DNA from: Brevipalpus yothersi
Lineage: Eukaryota > Arthropoda > Arachnida > Trombidiformes > Tenuipalpidae
Length of the DNA: 64,000 nucleotides
Assembly: GCA_003956705.1 (NCBI GenBank)
Contig: QZCP01000140.1
Coordinates: 115,859 to 179,858 of the forward strand
Direction: 5' to 3'
Both the position numbers and the translations under genes were made by a program. The stretch's first letter is position 1; each line of letters starts with the position of its first letter. Below are positions 23,817 through 36,015 of this stretch, piece after piece. Below the pieces are notes generated by a model, which made no database searches, had not been told where the DNA came from, and saw only the letters and a list, made by a program, of their open reading frames with translations.

Positions 23817-25272
23817 CACCACCCTGAAGGGGCCTAAATTGATTGCTAGTTTGCTCGATTATTAGATTAACTTGTATTCTTGCTCTTTGCCATCAAGTGT
23901 GAGATCATCGAGAGTGAAGTAAGCGAATATCGTGGCCAAAGTTATGAGCCATAAACGTTCAGCTGATCGCCGCTCGAGTTCCTATAGTGTAAGCTACTGG
24001 CCGGAGTTTGCTGGTGTATGGGACATGCATTCTCCACCGGGCCATCCACTCGAATCAGTTAATCAAAATAATATTGTGTGTACTTAGCTATAATCTAATT
24101 GAAAACGATTTGGTTTGTATGATATCTGCTGTAATCGAGCAGAGGACGAGTTGGTCACTGCTTTCATCCACTCAATATCGCTGGAGCGTTTCATCCCTTG
24201 GGATTGAATTATCCACTCACATGTAGACATGTCGAAAACATTTCTTCGATTAACCCTCTTCGATCAATGGATGCTGTTCATTTTACAGAATTGTACTTGA
24301 AGGTGATCGTTTTGTTCAAGTGTTGATGATGATGAGCTGCTTTTCTGAAGGATCGCTCCATCGCTTCGGCTTCTACTTCCCAAATCAGAACATAGAAGAG
24401 CCAAAATAAGAGGAAACGATTTGATTAGATTAGCGGTTGACAAGCATCCCAGTCACTTTGAGTGGATCATTCATTATCAAATGTATCCTACAAAAAATAG
24501 GGAGAAATAAGAGTCTTTGTTGCTATCAGTGGCACTGTAAACTACAAAACACTAGCCGCTAGCTTGTGCCCAACAAAAGACTTATTCATGGACGATTAGG
24601 TTTAAAGGTTGAAGATTTTGTTAGATATTTTACAGAAAAAAATTTAGGAATCTGCTTTTCTTTCCAGAATCTCAAATAAAAGTTGAATTGACATGTGAAG
24701 TAGATTCAATTCCTTGTTTTGATAGAATAACTCGAGGTGACATTCTTTACAACCTTTCAAGGGCGAAAATCGGAGTATAAATTGGAATTCCAAAATTTGG
24801 TCAAGAAAGAGTTGAGGAATAAAATTTTCTATTAAAGCTGTGCTGAGAATGTTACAGAGTTACTATTCAATCACATGACCTGCGAGGTTGATTGTATGCA
24901 GTGTGTGGAAAAAAGGCTACTCATTTGAGTCCGGAGGATTACGAACTAAGAGGACACAGGACAATTAGCGGAACAAAATAAGTGGGCTGTAATAGCCAAA
25001 TTTCGTCATTGTGTTGAGGACACAGGCCTGCGAAAAGTCACTACCATAATTCAGGTAGTAGTGGCAGAGTGGCTGGTGTGAATAGAACCTCAGTGGCAAA
25101 GCCCGAGGGACGCGCAATGGCCTAGGATTGACAAGTCGTGAAGGTGGTTCTGATGAATGACTTGTTGATGGAGTAGCGGAAATAGCGTGTTTCGAGCTCC
25201 AAACAAAGCCTCATCTCGAAGCCGCCTTGCTCTAATTGTCTAATTGAATATGAATGAATAATTGATGTTGAC

Positions 25273-25276
<4 letters not shown>

Positions 25277-25328
<52 letters not shown>

Positions 25329-25336
25329 TGTGTGTA
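25277..25336. repeat. (GA)n(TG)n compound microsatellite
   Basis: About 21 GA units (25277-25318) run directly into about 9 TG units (25319-25336). Confidence 0.95.
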
Positions 25337-25760
25337 GAAATGGGTCCAGTTGTTGTTGGGCTTTGTGAATGGTTGACAATGGTAAAGCCAGTGAAAGTGA
25401 GTGTAAGAGAAGTGTTTTCAAGAGAGTACATTTTTTAACTCACTAGAGAGCGGAAAAAAATTGTGATGCGGCAATGCTATCGGTGATTCCAATTTTGGTG
25501 AAGCTTTCTGCTTGCCTTGCAATTCTGAAAGGCTTATTTTCCTGGTTTGTCAGCCTCTCATGGATTGCTTGGTAACGAGAGAGTGGAAGCTGCTAGGCGA
25601 ACGCCTAATTGGAGCAAATCAAGTTCGTGACAAGTTCCACATCTTCTGTCACGTTACGACAAAACTATATTCATTTCCTCTCATCGACTTGCGAAGACAA
25701 TTTTATTCCTTCTAATCCAAGCAACTCGCCAGAATTTATAGGTTTTTTTCTCATTTTCTT

Positions 25761-25763
<3 letters not shown>

Positions 25764-25799
<36 letters not shown>
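25764..25799. repeat. (CT)n microsatellite
   Basis: About 18 CT units. Confidence 0.95.
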
Positions 25800-25801
<2 letters not shown>

Positions 25802-26572
25802 CCAATTTTTACACTCCTCTGTTATTGTCAATTGATGCAAACAGCATGTAGTTCAGGCAAACATTTCAGCTAAAGCTCATGCCGATCTCTCAACCCATGC
25901 GCTAGTAAGAGCCAAGAAAACTGCCAATCCATCCAATCGAACGAGCAATCATCTTTTGTCTTCTAAGGTGATCTTTTTTCATCTCTTCTGACCATTCCAA
26001 TATCTCTCCCTTCCTTGTCCTTTACTCACTTGAAGTAGCTTATTGAAGACTTCTGATGATGCTCCAGATTTGTTGAGATAAAGTATCCTCCAGGATGGGA
26101 GAGAAAGAGGGCGAGAAGCTTTAATACAGCATGATTAAGAGTATTGAGCCATAAGGTAAATGGAATACCTCTGTGATGCAGTGTTTCAGGTAGAGGTTTG
26201 AGCTCATCTTCATGTAACAAACTAGCACCTTCTACCCACAGCATGTTTGCTCACAAGTAGCATTAGAGATGCTTAGTGAGAAGGCTTATCGCCTTGTGAA
26301 GAGCTGAAAATGAGTGCTCAACGACTCATAATTAAGATTTCTTCAACACTTTGCCAAGGAGATGTGTCAGGCTCAGAAGTGATGATAAAATCAGAAGCAA
26401 TACTCACAAGAGTCCTCCGCCATAGCTCCTCCCACAAATCATTTTCTCGCCCAATCAGTAGTTCTGTTCTCCTATGAGGTGGAGCTTGGTGTAGATTGCA
26501 ATGGTTTGGATGAGAGCTACTCTCAGCCTCAAGTAGAGAAGAAAAGCTCTCGGGGGTGAAAATGGGTGGTAC

Positions 26573-26607
<35 letters not shown>

Positions 26608-26617
26608 GAGAGAGAGA
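26573..26617. repeat. (GA)n tract in the Vsx promoter-proximal region
   Basis: An almost pure GA tract about 195 bp upstream of the Vsx ATG, within a longer purine-rich run to about 26680. Such GAGAG tracts are binding sites for GAGA-factor-type proteins in insects. Confidence 0.9.
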
Positions 26618-26811
26618 AGGAGTAGGAAGAAAATGAAGAGAGAGATGAAAAGTTGGAAAGGAGAGGAAAGGCTATCGGAGCAAGTAGATGAAGTAACATT
26701 TCAAGGTGCTATTTGGTTTTCTGTGAACCCTAATTGATTGAACATAAGTGTATTTGCTTCCATCAGCTCAGTGAAAAATTGTGTGGAAAATAGTGAAGCA
26801 ACAGAGTTTTC

Positions 26812-29800
26812 ATGACGATTTCGACCGGCTTCTGTGTCCGACCAAGCTTCGAGGATCGCGAATCCATGGTTCTCCATCTATCATCGCTGTCCGCATCTTC
26901 GCAATCCTCCCTCAATCTTGCCTCTCAATTTCGACATCCGACCTCTGCCACTGGACTCACATCACATCAGCCTTTTTCAACGGCCTCAAATCTATTGACC
27001 TCTGTTAGTGCACAACAGAACAAATCAACGACCACAGCGAACAATGCTCATCAAATTCCACAAAAGTCATCCTTTGGAATTCAACAGCTTCTTGGACTGG
27101 GAAACAACTCCACATCCCAGCACCACCAAGCTCCACACTTTCAACAGTTGCAGGAACAGCAATCGTTCCATCGATCCTCAGCAATTACAGGACCCTTTTC
27201 TCCTGTTGAAACAAACAACATAACCAATTCTTCTCCCTCCATCACATCTCTTATGCCCATCAATTCCATGTTCCACTCTTTTGCCAACGCCAACATGGAT
27301 GCTCTCATGTCTCCAGGTGATCCTCATAGATCGGGTGAGTTTGAAGTCCAAGAGAAACAAAAGAATGTTACCGGTCACTCAAAGATGTGCAATTAGGATT
27401 TAGATTATAAATTGATTTCAATTTTTATTTTGAAATGTGCAAACTCAGCCCCATATATCAGCCTGTCGGATTAATAGCTAAAATCGAACGCTTTTACAAG
27501 CCCCCCTTTTGAATTTTTAATTCTGACTTTCAGTTTCTCAATCTATTTCAGGTGCCATCATGAGTGAGTTCAGCAGGTTAGGGGGTGTTCAGAGTATAGA
27601 CATTGACACCAATTCCGGGATGGGAGGAGGAGGAAAGAAAAAGAAAAAGAAAAGAAGACACAGGTAAGTGAGTGATCAGTGATTTCCCACCATGCTGCAC
27701 ATCAAAATCCCATTGAACCATTGAAATTTGAATAATCAATCTGGCTGAAAAGTACTTTTTAGAAATTCATGAACAAGGTACTTTGTATTTACCTTTCTAT
27801 TCTTCATGCCTCCCAGAGGGAAGCTGAGGAAGAGAGAGAGAGAGAAAGGAGCAGAGGAGCTTTCAAAAGGTGTGAATAGATGATGCAGAGATTGACCATA
27901 AAATGTTTGCTTTTCTCTGAGATGACAAGTAGAAATGAGCACAAGGTGCCGGAGGTGATGAGGAGCCTGAAACTAAGACAAATACGAAGTGGTGATGGGC
28001 ACAGCATGAGTCCGGAGGCAAGCTCTTGAGAAGAGGTGGTGGAGAGGAAGATGAAGAAGTAGAAAGAAGAAGTTGATGGCCTGCTAGTAATAGAGAAGTG
28101 TGATGAAGATGGTGGAGGCGCGTGAAATGACAAGATAATAGTGATAATCACTCCATGACGGAGGATGCAAGAGCCGAAGCTGCTCTCAATCACTATTGCT
28201 CTCAATGGCTCATCTCGCCATCTGAATCACACCTTCGATTGCTCTCATCAGCCTCTGTACTCGTTCAGCTCCATCAGTATCCATATCGTACGGAGAAAGC
28301 CAGTTTACCACAAACTCAAGGAGATGAAAGCATCTTGAAAGGCCAAATCATCTTTATTGTTCATTTTTACCTAATCGTGATTGTTGATTTAATTGCACTC
28401 AGACTAGTGAATGTGATCACTTCAAATGCTCTATTCGCTGGGTTGAGTTCAAATGACAGCTTGTTCCGGAATCACTTACTACCTACTATAGGCTATTCTC
28501 ATTGCATCCAGCCGCATATCCAAAGATGGCTGTGCTTGATAGTTTTTGACCCATATGAAGGCTAGAAAATTCATCCCTGAATGTGTGATCACAGTAAATT
28601 GAGAGCTCTCAAGTGAAAAATGAGTTATTGATTACGTTGCATACATACATATATATTCAGTTGGTTCTTTTCTAATCAGTCAAACATTCTCACTCAAACT
28701 GTATAGCTTGCTAGGATCTCAATTTTGAGTCCTAGAATCCATATACACTTATGAAAAGATTGCAATTTAAATCAGCCGAGAAATCATGTTCCAAAAGCTT
28801 TACATTGAACAACTGATGGAGACTGCTTTTGATAATGGTACTTCATGGATTGACAAATTCAATGCTTCCTAAGTGTCTTATCAGTTGAGATCCCTATATA
28901 GTGGAAACATCCAATTATGGTGATTTATGCGAGAAAGGTTGCTCTCGATCATTAGACAGCTCTAACAAGATGGTAGATGCAGATAAGAATAACAAACAGC
29001 ATTTGGTTACAGGTTACAGGTTAAAATTAATGCTTATTTTTGATAAAAAAAATCTGGAAACCTCTTTTTGAGTTTAATTCTAATATAATTCATGAATAGA
29101 TTAACATGAGTCTCTAAACAAGAATCTGAGTTAATTTTTTGGAGAAAATCTCATCAAATTAAATTTTTTCAATCAAGCCAGTTCTTATGGTATTCTACTT
29201 CTCACGATCGATCCCTTTTTGTGTTGTGTGTCTCATTGAGTAGTATGAAAGAAAAAAATGGAAGAACACCAATAGAGCTCATATGTGGAGCTTACTAGAC
29301 GCCTTATCGTTTTCTCATGCATTATTAATTAACTCTCGGTTGTCCTTTGCCCATCTTAATTGAGGTGTTGCTCCACTTAATTGGCGCATGATTTTAAGCA
29401 AGATATTAGACAAGTGTGACTTACACATTGTCCAATTAGGAAAATAATGAAACTATACAATAATAATGAATAATAACAAACAATAATGAATTGGAATCCT
29501 ATGTTTCAGCGGGATGATCTTTCCAATTTGGAAACAATTCTGAGAATTACCATTCTTTTTTCAACAGAACTATCTTCACAAGTTATCAATTGGATGAGCT
29601 TGAGAAAGCTTTCAAAGATGCTCACTATCCTGACGTTTATGCAAGGGAAATGCTCTCCTTAAAAACAGATCTTCCCGAGGATCGAATCCAGGTAAGTCAA
29701 TTCTTGATTCCATTTTGAGCTTAAGTTTCTCATGTTCTGCTTGCCATGGCAAAATGTCTTTCAATGAGGGCCTAACGAGTACAACTAGTGTATAACTACT

Positions 29801-31667
29801 CCTCCTCAGTTCATCATCGGGTGACCCGTGTCTAATCAGTGGGAGGTCATTTTTGGCTCAAGGCATCGCTAGGTAGTTGCCTAGTTGTGGCACGTTCACG
29901 GCCTTTTTCCTTCCTCCAAAACCAATCGGTGATTGGGCAGAAAAGCTCAATTATAATCGAATGGAGGCGCGCTGAGATCGAAGACGATTGAGTGAGAATC
30001 GAGTGTGTTGATGAAATGTTCATGAAAGCATGTTCAAATGGAGTTCAATTGATTTCTGCTCACATTTTACACACTCGAATGCACAAAGCAGATCTCCAAT
30101 TACTCTCCTATCTGGTATCGATCTTGCGTAGGCCTATTCGACTGATGGCTCGAAGTGCGAGCAGTTCATCAGAAGCCTGTCAGCATAAATGAGGCGAAAT
30201 TTGGTCTGAAAGAAGTGGCATGACTTGTGCGAATGATTTTAATGGGACCGATTCACACAAGAATCGGGCCAGTTCTCAGCTCCATAGACCAGGGACACGT
30301 CAGAAAGGCAGGCATATCTAGACAGCTCGTTGGCATGAAAAGGGCTCGCGCTGTGAATAGGTAGACACAAAGGGCAGAGGTGAAAAGGGACACTCAACAG
30401 TCACTCGGAAATGTGTTGTCAACGGATCTACAAGCTATTCGTCTTGTTAAACATGACCATGATGACAGAGTGAAAAGGCAGGACACGAACTTGACTCGCC
30501 ATCAAGCTTGGTCCGAAAATTGAATTCAGATCAAGTGATCCTGAGAAAACGGCAAGCAGCCACAGTGGACCAAGAAAATTTTCGCCATAGAAAAGTTCGA
30601 GATCTGTTCACCTTTTTCTTCCTGTGATGTCAATATTTTGATCAATAAGCACACCATGAAGCAGCCAATGTCAACAAAAAGTGATCATCTTACTAGGCTC
30701 TGATGAGAATGCTTATGACGTTTAAACCGCTGAGCAAACAAATTTTTCTCTTCTTTGGAAGCAATTTCCTCATCATCAAGAGAGAAAAGAATGAGATTTC
30801 AAGCTTGAGATGAAGTTTCAACTATTAGACCCATTAGTAGCTCACCTATGGAGAGAAGGTTTTCCATTCCACCGACCAAGGGAAACTGTGAGAATTCGAG
30901 AAGTATGCATCGGCAATCAGTTTTTACCTTGTTCTCTCAGAGACAAAATATTATTTGAAGCAAAAGTTGCCAGTGAAAGTTCTTTGTGTTTTCAGATTTG
31001 ATTCAAATTATTGAATTTGAATTTGAGGAAGAAAATTGTTGAACTTGCTCATGTTCACCTCTAATAAGTTTTGCTGCTAGTGTTTCTCAAATATCGTGTG
31101 CTTATAATTGATGAAATGGGAAAATAATTGGTTGTGCAAACAGTGACACGAGCAATGGGCGAAAGAGAGAGAGAGAAATATTTGAAGTCGAAATATATTT
31201 TATATTTTATAGAGAGAGATAGAGATAGAGAGATAGAGAGTAAAGATGGAGTAGTATACTTGATTATGTGTAGCTTCCTAGCGCAGCATGAATACTCTAT
31301 GCATGGGGCCAGACCGAAACAATTCAATATATATTTTCAATATATTTGACAGGTATGGTTTCAAAATCGAAGAGCAAAGTGGCGCAAAACGGAAAAATGT
31401 TGGGGAAAGAGTACAATCATGGCCGAATATGGGCTCTATGGTGCAATGGTGAGGCATTCTCTGCCACTGCCGGACAGCATTCTTCGAAGCGCGCGCGATG
31501 GTGATGCTCAATGTGCACCCTGGCTTTTGGGTAAGTATGCACACATTGAATGCAATTATCATGGCCCTCAGCTCAAGGGATTATCGATTCCAAGAGTTTT
31601 CTTTCCTTGTCTTGTGTCGAGAGGCCTATGCGAGGGATCAGCTCTCTTTTTTCACTTGACTTTAGCG

Positions 31668-31698
<31 letters not shown>

Positions 31699-32440
31699 GA
31701 TACTGATGATATTCTGAAACCTCGCATGAATTGTCCTAGAATTGAATGTGTCATGCAAACTCACTGATTGTTGTCAACCCATTCAAAATTGTCCCGTCAG
31801 ATCAAAACCGCAAATCCGAGCATCCATCTCATTCAAGATCGTCCCCTTTTGACTTCGCAGGGATGCACAAAAAATCCATCGAAGCAGCAGATAAATTAAG
31901 AGAAACAGACACCGAAGGTGAATCACGAGACGCTTCCAGTCCGAACTGTTCCAGTCCAGGAGTCTCGAAGGATGGAAGAGGTGATTGATTGAAGCTTCAC
32001 CTAGCTGTGGCTGTATGCTTCCCTCAATAATCTTAATTTTTCATTTCTCCACAGATTCCAGCTTAAAAAATTCCAGACAAGATTTTCATCAACAACAAGT
32101 TCAGCGACAAAATTGCTTGTCACCCTGTAAGTCCGTCACGAGCGCTTCACCTACTTCACCTCTGTCTCCATCAAAAAAATGTGATACATTCGGAAGTGAT
32201 TTGACAATTGTGAGATCAAACAGTATAGCAACTTTGCGAGCAAAAGCTATCGAACATAGTGCTAAAGTTCTACAAAGCCTACCCAATCCTTCGAGCGAAT
32301 CGCATCAGATCAATCTTAATAATCACTCACTTCACATGTACTCCATTGATCGTCAAGGAGTTGCTAGTTATACATCATCATCATCATCATCGTCATCATC
32401 ACTTCCTTACTCATTTACTGGACCTCGACCTATTTATTGA
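26812..32440 (+). CDS. Vsx: Visual system homeobox transcription factor (Vsx/Chx10 family)
   Basis: Six exons: 26812-27334, 27552-27663, 29568-29691, 31353-31530, 31861-31980 and 32055-32440. All junctions keep frame; the product is 480 residues. This nuclear DNA-binding protein specifies retinal and interneuron fates in animals. An octapeptide-like motif FGIQQLLGL is at 88-96. A Gly4-Lys6 run leads into the homeodomain at about 208-267, with Q50 in VWFQNRRAKWRK. The diagnostic CVC domain follows (CWGKSTIMAEYGLYGAMVRH, then CAPWLLGMHKKS) to about residue 325. An OAR domain, SNSIATLRAKAIEHSAKVL, sits near 407-425, and a poly-Ser tract lies near the C-terminus. The homeodomain is split by an intron between residues 46 and 47, as in the paired-like class. 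Whether it corresponds to Vsx1 or Vsx2 is not resolved. It converges on TRAPPC8. Confidence 0.96.
29321..29440. promoter_or_regulatory. Cluster of homeodomain core sites in Vsx intron 2
   Basis: Four cores (TTAATTAAC, TTAATTG, TTAATTGG, CAATTAGG) lie within 120 bp, about 130-250 bp before the exon carrying most of the homeodomain. TAATTA-type sites are bound by Chx10/Vsx proteins, so an autoregulatory or cross-regulatory element is possible. AT-rich background weakens the case. Confidence 0.3.
31672..31698. repeat. (CT)n tract in Vsx intron 4
   Basis: About 13 TC units in the sense orientation of the gene. Confidence 0.9.
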
Positions 32441-32500
32441 ATTCGAATTTATTTGAACTTTGTGAATTCGATTTTTATTCGAATACTTTATATTATGATG

Positions 32501-32506
32501 ATTAAA
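32501..32506 (+). terminator. Possible polyadenylation signal of Vsx
   Basis: ATTAAA lies 61 bp after the Vsx stop codon. It is a weaker variant of the consensus. Confidence 0.35.
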
Positions 32507-32893
32507 TTGCTAAAAATGCTAAAATAACCAGGAAAATGTTGTAATTCAAAAAAATTTTCAAACAAAAACGAATTTGATTTCTAAGAAGGACAAAATTGAG
32601 AATGCTGTTAATATATCTTTTGCGGTCAACTAGAGAAAAATGGATAGGAAGTAATGAAGAAAGAAAGAAAGAAAAAGAGAAAAAGAGAGAAAAAGGCTTC
32701 ACAGCACAGAAACTCCTCTCATCGAATTAAAATGGATGAAATTGTGAAAATTTCAAAATACTTTCGGGAAAAATTAAAAAAAAAGAGAAATTTTGAAACA
32801 AAAGTACGAGATTTAATAGGATTTTGGGGAATTTGCATCATAAAAAAATTGATTAACAAATTGCTATTTTAAAATAGATTCCTTCCTTACTTT

Positions 32894-35652
32894 TCAACAC
32901 AAAGTTAATTGACCCTTTGCGTTATTGATTGACCAATCAATAACACGGTTATGAGTTAATAAGTGACCAGTTAGGCCTGGACCGATCACAAGTTCATCTT
33001 TTCCACCAGAAGAGACGGAAATAGAGGAATTTGAAGAAAGATTTCGTAAACTGGCAACCTTTTCCAATAAACTATCAATCTGAACACATTCACGAACAAA
33101 AACATCGATATTACGAGTATAAGTACGATCTTTGTAAGGTTCATCGATCTTGGTGTACACAATTTTAAAGAAGAAGGAGTGGGTTCGAGCAGATGAAGGA
33201 GCTTGTAGGATAAAAACATTATCCTTTCCGAAGGACACTTCTATAGGTTGAGAGGTATCAATAGCTGAATCTAGGAGAGGTACATTGGTAAACAGATGGG
33301 CCTGATATTCATTTGAATTGATATTGGAATCACAGAATGCTAATTTAAGAATCATCTCAATGGACTGGCCTGTAATGAGCTCAATTGAGTTCATGTTCTC
33401 ACCATAGTGTCCTATTTTGATGGATACGTCGAGAGGAGGAAGAGTTTTTAGACAACTGAACATGAGCATTTTTTGCCACTTCTCATGGAAATTATGCTGG
33501 AATTTCAAGCCCTCTATTGTATAGCTAAGTCCTGTGACGTTAAAATCGCAGATAGTACTGGAAATGAGCGAAGATTTGATGGTTTGTTCTTGATTAGATT
33601 CCAAGATTATACTATCTGATAGGCATTCTATAGTAGAATTATCACAACACAACCTCAAGTCATCCAATATTATTCCAAACGATGAATATAAGGTCAAATT
33701 CAGCACAACAGGTTCATTTAAGAAACAATTCTGTTTGAGGCTTTTGTTGAGAGGAAGACCCTCTGTTGTGCTTCTTGAAATATTCCTGATGATTGGGACG
33801 TTCAAGTGGGGAACGATAGCCAAGGCATTCGAATTTTCAGTTTTTTTCAATTCTTTTATAAATTCAGAGAAAAAAAGTTGTTTCTCAGCGTTGATTCTCA
33901 GCAGATGAAGCCCCTTTTCTCTATATAGTGAACGAAGTTGCTCTTCGGCTGTTGAATTTGCTATTTGGAGGTAAAGTTTCGCGGCTGTATAGTTAATATG
34001 TTCCAAAGCCGATGTCCATGGTGAAAAAGAATAACGCACATAGCAAGCGAGAGCAAGCCTTTTAAAGCCGCATCTGTTGTAGCGATGGCCTGCTAACACA
34101 TGGTGAAAGGCTGCTTTACGCTTACGAGATGGAGAAGCGATTTGAAAACACTTGGCTGCTTGTTCTAGAAAGAGAGCAGATCTAAGATCATTGTCATCCG
34201 ATGGTAGGCGAATGAAGTGATTTGCAGCATCGGTGGGAGATGAGTCCATGATTGCATCAGTGGCGATTAAAGTTGCTCTGGTGGCTAAATTGGGGATCTT
34301 TGCGATATCCAAATATGTTGAGATAGCATGATCTAAGTAGTGTTTTTGAGGCTTGTTGATCAGAATAGAGGCGAATGCAGCAGCCTCGGAGGCTGCTGCA
34401 TAATATATCCATGCACCCTCACTTTGGAATTCTTTGCGAGCTGCATAATAGGAATTGAAAGCGACATCATACAAGCCCAGGGTCATAGCCAAGTCTGCAA
34501 ACTTTCTATACTGCATTTCATTAGCCTCTAATGAATAGATGACGCTTTGATTAGACCCTTTTTGATTTAATGTCGACGTCGACATGGCTAAAAGTTGTTT
34601 CGTTGCACTGACTAAACTTCTCCTCAATCCTTTGCGAGAGGCTAAACTTTCCCACAAAATTGCTAGTTGTCTTTCGGACCATGGTAAAATGGTTTGCGTT
34701 ATGGCTCTCCTTAATAATTCTTCACATTTCTCGAATATTTTATCATTTTTGTTCTCTCTAGATTCATTGCTTGCGGTGCTAGAAGATTGTTGAATTTTTT
34801 TATCCTCGAGTTCGGCGTCTTGATCAGAGGATAGAAAAGATAGAGGATCTTGAGTTTCAGAAAGATTGAAATGATGTGCATGGTCAGTAGAATCGTAGGA
34901 CGGTGTCTCAACGTTGTTCTTCGACAAGGAGCCAATAGTAAACCAAGAGCATCGATTGGCATCATAGAATGCTTTGAGATCATTGAACAATGGATGAGTT
35001 GTTTGAATGGGCTCGAAGCTCTCACTGCTAGCCTCAGCTACTTGATCACCTCTTTCGCTGAGAACAACACAGTATTTGAAAAAATTTGGAAAGAACCACT
35101 TCAAGTTTGCCACAGTTTTGACTTGTAATTGCAGCTTGGTAAGAACACTTTTGAAATCTGCCAGATCCGATTCTGCGATGAAAAACATGACACCCGCATA
35201 GGCTCCAATGAACTCATGGTCATAGTTTTCTAGATTACTGAGGAGAGTATGTTTCCATGCATCAAACCAAGGTGTTTCATCTGGAGGATATTCAGCCAAA
35301 TTCATCGATTTATTGTACTCCTGGACACAATCATTAAGCATCCTCTTCACTTGAGCAGAATTAGGCTTAGCTTCAAAATCCTCCTGTGTACACAGAGAAA
35401 TTCTGAGCTCTTGCACCGCATGATAACGTTCTGTGCTTGGATCTCGAATGGTAGCTAAAATTTAGCAAGAGATAAAGAATTGATAGACAAATCAATGATG
35501 ACAATAAATCACTTACCTTCAAGCCATTTAATTTTTTTGAACCCTTTAAGGACTTGATTTAAACCGGGTGACAGACCTCGTGCATTCTGGGAAAAGACTA
35601 GAAGAATATTGAGCGGAAAGAGATGATCCAAATACTGGCTAATTTTATCCAT
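32894..35652 (-). CDS. TRAPPC8: TRAPP complex subunit 8 (TRAPPC8/Trs85), short C-terminus
   Basis: Two coding exons: 35517-35652 and 32894-35454, with a 62-bp intron; the product is 898 residues. TRAPPC8 belongs to the TRAPPIII tethering complex, a Rab1 exchange factor acting in ER-Golgi traffic and autophagosome formation. The first exon matches the N-terminal family pattern, continuing across the junction as WLEATIRDPSTERYHAVQEL. Further landmarks are PWFDAWK, DHEFIGAYAGVMFF, KWFFPNFFKYCVVL, the helical-repeat block SRKGLRRSLVSATKQLL, and the strongest stretch, DLRSALFLEQAAKCFQIASP through AFHHVLAGHRYNRCG. Metazoan orthologues are around 1,400 residues; this one stops inside the C-terminal Ig-like/ASPIC region. 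No strong splice donor was seen before the stop. It is head-to-head with ACTL6A. Confidence 0.92.
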
Positions 35653-36015
35653 GCCGAGTGTTGACTGGGCAATGGATCACTACATAATCGAAGAATGGTC
35701 ACTTCAATTGCAATCGTAATCAAAATATATAGTCAACAATTAAATTCACATGTTGTTAATAACAACAACTTGCGATCGATGTCCACCGAATGACGTATGA
35801 GCTGGTGTCGCTTGGATCGATTCCTACACTTTGCTTGGACAGTGTATGTTTGAATTTGGCGCTACTTGCTCTGTCTTGCTTAAAGTTGCTTTTCGACACT
35901 TTTTACGACCAAAATTGGCTCAACAACTTTTGGTTAATTTGATTCCCTTGTGCCAATCTTTACAACGTTTTGTGTAACCTTAATTTTGTGTGACAACTTT
36001 CATTTACTGGACAAT
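35653..36015. promoter_or_regulatory. Divergent promoter region between TRAPPC8 and ACTL6A
   Basis: A 363-bp interval separates the two start codons, so the two housekeeping genes share a bidirectional promoter region. No clear TATA box in a suitable position. Confidence 0.6.

Larger units (their letters stand above)
17349..26811. other. 9.5-kb gene desert upstream of Vsx
   Basis: No recognised gene. A minus-strand open frame at 17623-17835 looks protein-like but breaks upstream and is treated as a finding only. The stretch holds (CT)n at 19565-19600 and about 20272-20300, an assembly gap at 23737-23770, and (GA)n/(TG)n compound repeats at 25277-25336 and 25764-25799. Base composition is less AT-rich at about 19680-19830 and 20900-21080. 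Given the developmental transcription factor that follows, this is a plausible home for distal enhancers, but that is inference. Confidence 0.5.

Noticed and set aside
25122..25431. Open frames rich in Leu-Ser repeats
   Set aside because: They are translations of the (GA)n/(CT)n tract. The same artefact occurs at 23632-23865, 39659-39943, 52777-53073 and 63576-63948.
28155..28565. 136-codon open frame inside Vsx intron 2
   Set aside because: No motif, and a complementary frame of similar length exists on the other strand; treated as intronic chance.
30244..30265. Small perfect hairpin CCGATTC/GAATCGG in Vsx intron 3
   Set aside because: A 7-bp stem is expected by chance in 64 kb and has no conserved context.
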